From Oasisia sp. SBJ-2009 (taxonomy: Eukaryota; Annelida; Polychaeta; Sabellida; Siboglinidae), in the NCBI GenBank assembly GCA_964017155.1, contig OZ024854.1, positions 17,268,555 through 17,332,554 of the forward strand: DNA of 64,000 nucleotides, in the 5' to 3' direction. Below the pieces are notes generated by a model. The model made no database searches and had not been told where the DNA came from. It was given only the letters and a program-made list of their open reading frames with translations. A program made the translations under genes and the position numbers. Positions 22,563 to 64,000 of the stretch are shown here, one piece after another (positions within the stretch are counted from its first letter, which is position 1; each line of letters opens with the position of its first letter).

Positions 22563-23455
22563 GTCGGGGCGCACGGGTCCAAATTTTGGAGGTAGTGGAC
22601 ACCTCGTGCTATTTTTGGTTGTCATGTATTTTATTAAACGTCAAACCCTCCCGAACAATATTCCAAAGGGCAACCTTCTCAAATCAGTGTACCTCACTCC
22701 GAAAATTGTGTATATATCCATGCCCTTAATGGCCCAGTTGTATACATTTCTCTTTCCCCATTGTCACAGTAACTGTATAACAACAAATTTAAGTGTAGTA
22801 TCAAATAATCAGGTATGACGAGAACTATTATTTATGGCAATAGCTTTTTGATACGTTTATTTTTCAAGATGCCAGATACAAAACATTGGACAAAACAACG
22901 ATAAATCAGTTCGGTTTCCCAGTTGACATCACACAAAAGGAGTTATAGTTACCTTAATATGTAATCACTATACTTATGTAATATATCAAAATTATGTGCA
23001 TTCAATTACCTACTGAATACGTCAAAGCAATAGTAAAATAGTGCTACGTTATACGTAATCACGAGCCAAACATCTACCCAACCCCCTAAGTGTTGCGCAA
23101 TCGTGACGTGACGCAAATCGGAGTAGATTTCATTTATTGTATCATTTTCGCGTTCCTTAGGGTAAAATACACTATTAAAGACAGAGTACTGATGCATAAT
23201 CTACTGCTGGTTATTAATGCGATGTTTGTTAAGACAACATCAAATTATGATAACATTATTCGAAAATAAAAACATACCAAGGTGGTATTGAATCACATCT
23301 TAAAGTGTGTTCTGAATCATCTGTGTCACTCTTGTCACAGCCATTGTTTTCAACAAGAGTCCGAACAGGTATTACTCGCCTACATTTGGTATCGTTCCGT
23401 TTGCACTTGCAAGCAGCACAACGCGGCACTTGGCATTTAGCGCAAGAACAATTAC
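22563..23455. repeat. Foldback element 1, left inverted arm
   Basis: Inverted partner of 25845-26721, recognisable over its whole length through words such as GTGTTGCGCAATCGTGACGT and CACTCCGAAAAT. Includes the minus-strand Cys-rich C-terminal coding segment (23260-23455). Confidence 0.8.
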
Positions 23456-25100
23456 AAGGGCATTTGCCGGCGACACGTAACTTATATATCATTGTGAAAG
23501 TTCTGGTAAAGGCGGCACCGTCAAAGATACTGGTTCCAAATGTGTGGAACCCGTCTTCCAACCGATATCTAATCATTTCTCCTCCATCTTCAAGTGAGTC
23601 TCTTTCAGCACAGCTGTCAACCTCAAGCCTTACAGCCTTGACGCATCGATCCATTTGACTCAAACAAAGCTTGCGGTACCTTAGAACATTCATATTCTCC
23701 GATGGTTTCCTCAAGATTGACATTTTCCCCAATACCTTTCTGATGAAGAAGGCGTATCAGCATGATAACTTCATTGAGCAGCTGCTACGTCTGCTTCTGC
23801 AGCACAGTAAGATGTTATTGAGGATGCAGTTCTTCAAATATGCTGTCACGTACCTTTTGGACTTTGCGTTGTCATTCAAATATTCCTGGAGCTCAGTTTT
23901 GCAAATATTTTTCACAGTTTCCAGAGTTTTCATGATAGTTACAGTGGCTCACTGTTTCGTGGCAATATTTAGTATGTTGCTGGAGTCTACCGTGACGGGA
24001 TTGATCATGTGCTGTTTTTATGCATGCTTGATTGATCATTTGCTGGTTTCCATCTTCGTGGGATTGTTAGACTGCAGATGGTTAATCACTTCTTTGAAAT
24101 GGAATGATACCTCAGATACACAGGCTTTGTGTAATGCTACTTGGTTCGTACTTTAGCATCCAGGGGTATTTATGTAAGCCCACTCGCACTTTCCTTCACA
24201 TCTATGCTTTATATCTGCCCATGAGCTATTTCAGAAGTGATACATTTGAATGACTCAGCTTTTTTCGCACATCATATTGACCTTTCGTGAAATACTGATA
24301 TACACATGGTGCTGGGTTCTTCAGGTTGTTCATTTCCTTTAGGCACATTGGCAGCGAATAAATGTAGTTGTGGTGTCCAGCAGCAACAACAAATGGGAGC
24401 ATGTTATTATACTAAACAAAATTTTCCCAATTGCCCATTTTCCCATTGTTCAAATGCACCCGTGCCTCCCGTAGTCATTTGTGTTCAAAACCTTTGTTAG
24501 CCGTTCCTTGCTTACACAAACCAGTTTCTATCAGGATAAGAGTCCACATAATTTTTCCAACTGCGCCCATAGCGTTTACAGTGAGATGAAACTACACACA
24601 TGACAATAAGATGCCAATGTCATCATCAGATGAAGCTTGCTCCCGTAGCCCATATGAAATATCGTGCAAAGGCTGATCAGCCATAACTACTGTGTGTTTC
24701 ACCCCAAACTTATTGGCCAGCTTTGCTGCATATTCTAAACGGATCTATTTGAACAGAATGGATCATTAAACCATACATAAAGCATGTGGCTGGCACTGTT
24801 GAAGCCAGTGTTGTATAGAAAGCATTCCAACATTGATAGTGGTTGCTTCCGAGCTCTATTTTCTTTATGGATGACGAACGGCAAAATTGCCATGCCACAA
24901 TCATCAACTGAAACTATTGATCACATATAGGTTGCAAATATATAGTCCTCATCTTTACGAGTAATCTGGCTTGAAGCTTTAAGCTTTTCGCACAAAGAAA
25001 TGTAGTGTGGTTCAATTTGAGAAGGTATGGCGCTCGACAACAAAAAGATTCCATACGTTATGATGATAACAGTGCGAAATTCTTCGTCCTTGCCGTCACC
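23256..25100 (-). pseudogene. Degenerate ORF of foldback element 1 with Cys-rich C-terminus
   Basis: The clean part (23256-23732) encodes a segment ending in a cysteine cluster, CPCNCSCAKCQVPRCAACKC, then an acidic tail. This spacing recalls the CXC-type cysteine-rich ends common on uncharacterised repeat-derived invertebrate proteins. Upstream to about 25100 the minus strand stays protein-like but is broken by stops and frameshifts. No catalytic motif was recognised. It probably encodes the element's own protein, now dead; function unknown. Confidence 0.55.
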
Positions 25101-25844
25101 ACATTGTTATCTTCAACAATCAAAATAGCTTATGCAGACGAGAAGTTACCGTTTTTTAGACATTGTCAAATATAGTGATGTCACATACCATATAATTGGT
25201 AATCATAAGTGTCCGTTGTGTTTAGTTTGTTAGTTTCGTATGTGTTGTCGGTAAAACACCGTAGACACCGAACTAAGTTAAAATTACTGATACGCTGCAA
25301 AACATGTCATTCAAACATGATAACATACCTCATGTATTTGAAAACAAGAATACGTTATATTTAATTTACTTATTAGACCCAACGTATTTATATATTCAAG
25401 TTATTCCAGAGATGATGTTAACATCTACCGTCAAACCAAAATGAGGTGGAGAAGTATACGCTATATGTTGATTATAGAACAAGTGATGTTCAAATGTATT
25501 TTACAATTGTATGGTATAAATCAACCGAGAAATGAATGGGGATACCTTTGATATGTTAATTTTTTATATAGCTTGAATATGTAGTAAGGTGACTACGGTA
25601 CATTTATATGAAATCGACGACAACACGAAAATATTCTTCTACTTATTCTTCAATTGTTTGTTTCTCGTTGCCTTAAAATATATACATTTTTATAATATAT
25701 TTGTGGTCTCTATTTCTCTCACCATTCCGGATATATTTTGGTACAGAGACTAGCTAATTTCATTAAATAAACCATGAATATTTCATAATTAGCCATTGTG
25801 ACTTAACAGTCATTCAGACACCTTCAGGCCTGAATTGAAGTTTA

Positions 25845-26721
25845 CTTTTCAAGTGCCGTGTTGTGTTGCTTGGCCATACGATGGGAAAGGTATCAAATAT
25901 GGGCGAGTAATACCTGTTTGAATTCTTGTTGAAAAAAATGGCTATGACAAGAGTGACACAGATTACTCAGAACAATGTATAAGATGTGATTGAGTAACAC
26001 CTTGATGTGTTTTTTATTTCGAATAATGCGTGTTGTCATAATTTTATATTGCCTTAACAAACATTGCATTAATAACCAGCAGTAGGGTATGCATCAGGAC
26101 TGTCTTTACTAGTGTATTATTACACTAAGAAACGCGAAATTGATACATTCAATGAAATCCACTCCGATTTGCGTCACGTCACGATTGCGCAACACTTAGT
26201 GGGTAGGGTACATGTTCGGCTCGTGATTGCGTATAATATAGCACTATTTTACCACTGCTTTGCATAATCCAGTAGGTAAATGAATGTACATCATTGTGAT
26301 ATATTACATAAATATCCTGATTACATATTAAGGTAATTATAACTCCTGTTGTGTGATGTCAACTGCGAAACCGAACAGATTTTTCGATATATTGTCCAAT
26401 GTTTTGTACCTAGCTTCCTAATAAATAAACATATCAATACGATATTGCCATACCTGTTAGTTCTCGTCATTCCTGATTACTTGATACTACATTTAAGTTT
26501 GTTGTCACACATTTACTGTGAAAATGTGGAAAGAGAAATATATGCAGCGCGGCCATTAAGAGACCAATAAGCCTGAATGTAAATGCAATTTACGGAGTGA
26601 GGTACACTGATTTCAGAGGGTTGCCCTCCGGAATATTATTAAGGAAGGTTTGAAGTTTAGAAAACGACAGGGCAACCAAAAATAGCACGCGGTGTCCACT
26701 TCGACCCCCGTGCGCCCCGAC
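25845..26721. repeat. Foldback element 1, right inverted arm
   Basis: Inverted partner of 22563-23455. On the plus strand it carries a decayed second copy of the Cys-rich C-terminal coding end (25850-26010), with several cysteines and in-frame positions lost. Confidence 0.8.
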
Positions 26722-26904
26722 TATACACGAATAACAGTTGGAGCCTAAGGAATTCAAAGATAAACTGAAAAAGTAAACAAACAGCGCGTGAACGTAATTA
26801 GCCCGATTACATCACATGCCTGAGTTGCATATCACCGCCCCCTATCGACCATGTAGGCTCCCCATTTTACTAGTTATTCCCATTTTGTGTCAAAACATTA
26901 CGTC

Positions 26905-27427
26905 AATCCAAAATGAGGGGTGACGTATATGTTAGTTCAAAAACATGTGATGTACTGATACATTTTACAATGTCGTGGTATATAACAACAGAGGAATGAA
27001 CGGGGATCATTTTGATATGTTAACCATATATTTTGAATATATATTAAGAGAACTACGGTAAACGTTACATGATGTCGATGACGAAACGGAAGTGTCTATT
27101 TTAACATATTGCTGAATCTGTTGCCTTAAAATGTACATTTCAATAAGATATTTATTGTGGTTATGCTCCTCTGCAATATGAATAGTTTGCCATAAAAACT
27201 AGCTTTGTAGCCCTAAACAAACTATGAGAAAAACAAAGTGCAATTGTGACTAAACGGCCATTCCGGCACCCTATACGTCTGAATTTAAGTGCGATTTTCG
27301 GAGTGAGGTACACTGATTTCAGAGGGTTGCCCTCTGGATTATTGTTAAGGAAGGTTTGAAGTTTAGAAAACAACAGGGGAACCAAAAATAGCACGAGGTG
27401 TCCACCTCGACCACCGTGCGCCCCGAC
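26905..27427. mobile_element. Partial copy related to foldback element 1
   Basis: 27280-27427 matches the right end of element 1, finishing in the same GTGCGCCCCGAC followed by TA (27428-27429). 26905-27270 resembles 25425-25830 inside element 1. No matching left end is visible, so it is either truncated or a solo arm. Confidence 0.7.
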
Positions 27428-27429
27428 TA

Positions 27430-28420
27430 AAACGCATATAACGTCGTTCCGTGAAGATGTCTTATATTGACTTTTCCGTAACGTCTCTGTCATTTGATGT
27501 TGTCAGGACATTTCTCTTTGGCATGACTGTCAAGCAACGAAAGTTGACTGCTGTAAGACTGTATGCAAGGACATGGCGCTAAAAAAACATTAACAACTGG
27601 CCTTCATCCAGGCACAAATCTGGCTAACTCAGCCGTCTGCCAATCTGTCACACGGGAGCTATTTAAAAATGAATGCTTCTACAAACGTCTGAATGCGGAA
27701 GATATATAACAATGACATGTCATACGCGAAATCGATGACAAGAATGTTATCACCGACACAGTTTGGGCACCGATAGCGACATTTGTTTGTCTTCTGGTGG
27801 ATGACGATGTCACTGCTGGCGGGTGGGACCCATCAAACACTGGGGACTTGGTCGTGATGCGGATATGCTCAGTGAATTGTTTCAACACTCGACAGGAGGT
27901 CTCCTGACATCTTGTAGAACACGTTCACCTCGTCTGGGGGCACTAACTTGGCATGTCAACAGTGTGTCATCGATGTCACCCAAACAAGCACCACAGCATT
28001 TTTATTATAAGCTCTCTTCACGTATGAAAAAATTACACACATTTATATTGAGTTATGAAGTGATACCATTTGTTCCATATATCGATATGATGGAGTGTAA
28101 ACAAGGTTGTGAGTGTCCACGGTTTGGGAACTGGAAATGCCAGCTAAGCTTGAAGTGAACACAGTGCTGGAGCGTAGTGACACTGCGCTGGGCTTCTTAA
28201 TCAAGATACCTGAATTTGAACTGTATGCTGACATTCCACATATGGGGACAGTTCGTTATTCACTGCTCTGGTTCTATCAACAGTATGAGTACCTGGCTAT
28301 TAGCGTTGATAGATATTTGTGTATGAATCGTCTTCAAACATTAATTGCAGGAGGCTGCATACTTCCCAGAGAAGTCGAGATTGAGTCTGACTGAACAGAT
28401 CTGCCACTGAATAACATATA
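27430..28420. other. Possible decayed coding DNA, unrecognised
   Basis: Short plus-strand frames (27823-28158, 28113-28394) look faintly protein-like but have frameshifts, no splice borders and no recognised motif. They may be part of the adjacent transposon family's gene; this is a guess. Confidence 0.3.
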
Positions 28421-28589
28421 GAGTGCTTAGAGCTGAGGTAAGGATGGTGTCCGATATTAGTACTTGCCGTTTTGTGTAATCAAAGTTTCGAATGTAACAA
28501 AGTGAGTGGAATATACTACTGAACAGTATGAAGGAGACATTACAGTCTTGCGCAGTCTCTGGATGCGGTTGACAACTTCCCGAGTCAGA

Positions 28590-28990
28590 GAGAGACATGG
28601 AGACAGATAGAAAGACAGACAGATTGGGAGAAATAGAAGGATAGACATGGAGACAGATAGAAAGACAGACAGATTGGGAGAAATAGAAGGATAGACATGG
28701 AGACAGATAGAAACACAGACAGATTTGGAGAAATAGAAGGATAGACATGGAGACAGATAGAAACACAGACAGATTGAGAGACAAATAGAAAGATAGACAC
28801 GGAGACAGATAGAAAGACAGAAATATTGGGAGACAAATAGAAGGATAGACATGGAGACAGATAGAAAGACAGAGAGATTGGGAGACAAATAGAAGGATAG
28901 ACATGGAGACAGATAGAAAGCCAGACAGACCAGAAAATAGACAAAAAGACAGACTGGAAGACAGAGACCAGGGAAATACAACGACAGACA
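28590..28990. repeat. ~50-bp minisatellite of GACAGATAGAAAGACAGACA type
   Basis: About eight purine-rich units containing AGACATGGAGACAGATAGAA and AAATAGAAGGAT, degenerating into a GACAGA tract at the right. Minus-strand Cys/Leu/Ser frames over it are artefacts. Confidence 0.9.
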
Positions 28991-29071
28991 GATGTGGTGA
29001 TAGTGTGACTTAGAACACATCATGATATATTAGGTGTGTGTTACTATGACAACCAGACAACAACCACTCAC

Positions 29072-29654
29072 CTCGTTCTCTGAGTGAACCTCGTAGTGGC
29101 TATAGAAGTTCACCCTAATAACGTCTACGAGGTGTACTTCAGACACAAGTCGGCCGGTTTCAACGTGAGGCCTTGTACTGTTATCTGTCCACCCGTCTGG
29201 AACTGTCGGGTCGACTTCGATTGAGCTACGCGAGTAACTCGCGTAACCCGAGTCCCAATCGAACAGCCGAGATCACTCGAGCACGTGACAATTTTTGACC
29301 TATATTATCTATTCGAGGCAATCGCGAGTTTTACAGGATTCACACGAGTAACTCACGTAGGCCCTGACTGAATAAGAAATTAATTAAACATTACATGACA
29401 CAATCATTTAAGGACTTAATGGATTATAATCAACACATTCTATGAATTATAATTAAAGTCCAAGAAGATGAACGTAGTACTGCATACGCGCGCAGAGTTA
29501 CGCGAGTAACTCGAGTAGCTCAATCGAAGTCGGCCTCGCACGTCGTCGTCGGACAGTGTCTTGATCTCAGCCATGACGGACTTGAAGACGCCCTTCTGTC
29601 GAACCCCGAGCACGACATGGTCCGGCGCCGCACACAGGTGTACCCCGTACTTCT
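29072..29654 (-). pseudogene. Exon-like segment interrupted by a MITE
   Basis: Minus-strand piece A (29532-29654) follows TTACCGTCAG and encodes KYGVHLCAAPDHVVLGVRQK and onward to TLSDDDVRG. Piece B (29072-29214) encodes VPDGWTDNSTRPHVETGRLV and onward, ending ENE at a GAG|GTGAGT donor. Between them a short element introduces a stop. Together they look like one exon of a conserved protein I do not recognise. No other exon of the gene was found nearby, so it may be a dead fragment or one exon of a larger unseen gene. Confidence 0.5.
29215..29531. mobile_element. Small MITE with ~32-bp inverted ends
   Basis: Left end CTTCGATTGAGCTACGCGAG and right end CTCGAGTAGCTCAATCGAAG are inverted partners that extend on through GTAACTCGCGTAAC. 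The interior is non-coding. The flanks share only a few bases (TCG), so the target-site duplication is uncertain. Confidence 0.75.
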
Positions 29655-29684
29655 GACGGTAACTACTGACTGTCATACACCGCC

Positions 29685-30030
29685 CGTTCAGCTCCTAGAC
29701 ATTCAGTTCTTTGCCTAGAGACCACAACACGCATTCAGTACTTACAAACAATGTTAAGAAATCAGAACCCAAGAACACTGTGACATTTTCAGCTCCTAGA
29801 AACAAGATGTCGTTCAATTCTTCGAGACCACAATACTCATTCATTATTTGGAATCTATGTTACAAAATCAGCATACAACAATAATGTGACGCATCAACTC
29901 CTGCAAACAATGTGATATATCCAGTTCCTAGAAACAATGCGACACACTCAATTCATAGAAACAGTCACATTCAATTTCTAGAAAGAGTTAGACACATTGG
30001 GTTCCTAGATACACCGTGACACTTGAAACA
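29685..30030. repeat. Degenerate repeat of TTCCTAGAAACAATGTGACA type
   Basis: A TTC(A/C)TAGAAACA..GTGACAC-like motif recurs irregularly about every 30-45 bases. Strongly diverged. Confidence 0.5.
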
Positions 30031-30319
30031 CAATGACAACTTCTAACTCGGAGTGATCTATATAGTAACTGTATCTTCAATCTAACAACTGTGTATATTT
30101 GAATACATCACTATTTATGTAACACAGTTAGTTATGCTGTCAGGCAGCAATATCAGACCTCCAATATGCATTTCTCCATCGCTTTCACATCGTCCCTGAT
30201 CTATGCATTGCCACTGATGACAGCCTCTTCCTTGGCGGGGGTTATTTAAACATTGCAAAAACATTTAACTTGGGGTGTACTGAAATATCCCCAAACCACT
30301 TTCATTATGCGCCACCACG

Positions 30320-30428
30320 TCATGACATCTGTCCAATGCCACTCTATCCTGGCGTCTGTCTGATGCCACTCCATCTTGGCACCTGTCTGATGCCACTCCA
30401 TCCTGACATCCTGGGTGACGCCACCCCA
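30320..30428. repeat. 27-bp tandem repeat, four copies
   Basis: Unit CTTGGCACCTGTCTGATGCC followed by ACTCCAT; the middle two copies are nearly identical, the outer two diverged. Confidence 0.85.
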
Positions 30429-30713
30429 ACACATTTGTGCTGCCAGCTGGTCGGGCATCCTTGAAAAGGGGTCTCACAATACTAATTATTTATTCAGTAG
30501 TAATTATTATTATTAATGAACCCTTTAAAACGATCTTGTGATACGTAATTATGGTTGTGACGTACATATTACGTTATCCGCGTCATAAATTTTGTGCGAC
30601 ACTAATTTCATTTCCGCACATTACGATGTCATATTCCGGGTTCAAACATCGGTAAAGCAAAGATCTAAGTAAGTTCTTCTGTATGGATGTATGCACGCAC
30701 ATGCGTATGAGAA

Positions 30714-30942
<229 letters not shown>

Positions 30943-31294
30943 TCTAATAGGTAATAGGTGATACTAGTATTTACAAGTAAAGACAAATGTTTATTCGTTA
31001 GGACTGTTCAAAGCGCATTATAACTATAACATTAATTAGGTAACTTATATTGCGCCTCAGACTAGTCCTTTTCATATAGTGAACTGCTTAATGCAAGGAC
31101 TATCCGACAGACAGTGCCACGACACGCCAGCATTGCAAGATTATATTTTAGAACGGTGGTCCAATTTGGCGGATGGTCCAGCATATCCGGACTTTCCCTA
31201 TATACATCGAACATAATTATGTTTAATATATCAATATACCCTTTGTTGGCAAATGCTCTATCTTATGCAATAACATGTGTCAACGCTTGCAGCT

Positions 31295-63842
<32,548 letters not shown>

Positions 63843-64000
63843 GTAAGCCCCTCAAACCATCACCAAATTCCACGCCGTCAGTACGACAAAGAGCCAGACT
63901 GACACATAGACAGACCCACTGAGCTACGGTACACTTCTTCGGCGTATCTTTTGTGTGACCATTTACGCATAACCGTGGCTAACATGATTCTGGTAATGTT

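Larger units (their letters stand above)
22563..26721. mobile_element. Foldback DNA transposon 1 with ~0.88-kb inverted arms
   Basis: The ends GTCGGGGCGCACGGG (22563) and CCCGTGCGCCCCGAC (ending 26721) are inverted copies, each bordered by TA (22561-22562 and 26722-26723), as for TA-targeting transposons. Similarity continues inward: left arm to about 23455, right arm from about 25845. Both arms carry a copy of the 3' end of a protein-coding region, pointing outward, with RVIPV and DKSDTD still legible in each. The middle holds the degenerate remainder on the minus strand. The arms are visibly diverged, so the copy is old. Confidence 0.82.

Noticed and set aside
28341..29023. Cys/Leu/Ser-rich minus-strand frames that look membrane-like
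   Set aside because: Antisense of a purine-rich minisatellite; hydrophobicity is a by-product of TCTG-type repeats.

Overview
The window is nuclear DNA from an invertebrate animal. Protein-coding information sits in short exons with GT..AG junctions, separated by introns packed with pure micro- and minisatellites. Interspersed DNA transposons, MITE-like foldbacks and decayed non-LTR retrotransposons fill much of the rest. Two chitin-deacetylase-like (CE4 family) genes and an ABCA3-like lipid transporter suggest a protostome; phylum and species cannot be fixed from the sequence alone.

Layout. 0-4.9 kb: a 490-bp foldback MITE, a 1.9-kb element with inverted ends, a 37-bp minisatellite of about 36 copies, and a second MITE copy. 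4.87-10.08 kb (minus): a four-exon CE4-like gene of 399 codons. 10.1-15.8 kb: intergenic, with a 1.1-kb trinucleotide satellite. 15.8-18.9 kb (minus): a three-exon CE4-like paralogue of 432 codons. 18.9-31.2 kb: intergenic, with a 4.2-kb foldback transposon (22.56-26.72 kb) flanked by TA, a related terminal fragment, and an exon-like minus-strand segment interrupted by a small MITE (29.07-29.65 kb). 31.3-64 kb (plus): an ABCA3-like full transporter. Sixteen exons with consistent splice phases are resolved; they cover TMD1, all of NBD1 and most of TMD2, and the gene runs off the right edge. Its introns hold a second foldback transposon (38.93-41.90 kb) inserted in a dead non-LTR element, another decayed non-LTR element (53.3-56.6 kb), a MITE cluster and many satellites.

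The CE4-like pair are tandem duplicates encoding signal peptide + CE4-fold ectodomain + C-terminal membrane anchor. Both have lost the catalytic aspartate and the metal-binding histidines, so both are predicted pseudoenzymes. They share no intron position. In one of them the exon-2/intron-2 junction, including the 5' splice site, has been amplified into a 44-bp minisatellite of about 17 copies. A milder version of the same thing occurs at the first donor of the other gene.

The most unusual mobile DNA is a pair of unrelated foldback elements with the same plan: roughly 0.9-1.2-kb inverted arms, each containing a copy of the cysteine-rich C-terminal coding segment of an uncharacterised protein, pointing outward. 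Nothing could be searched or aligned by computer. Exon borders come from splice signals, reading-frame phase and remembered family similarity.
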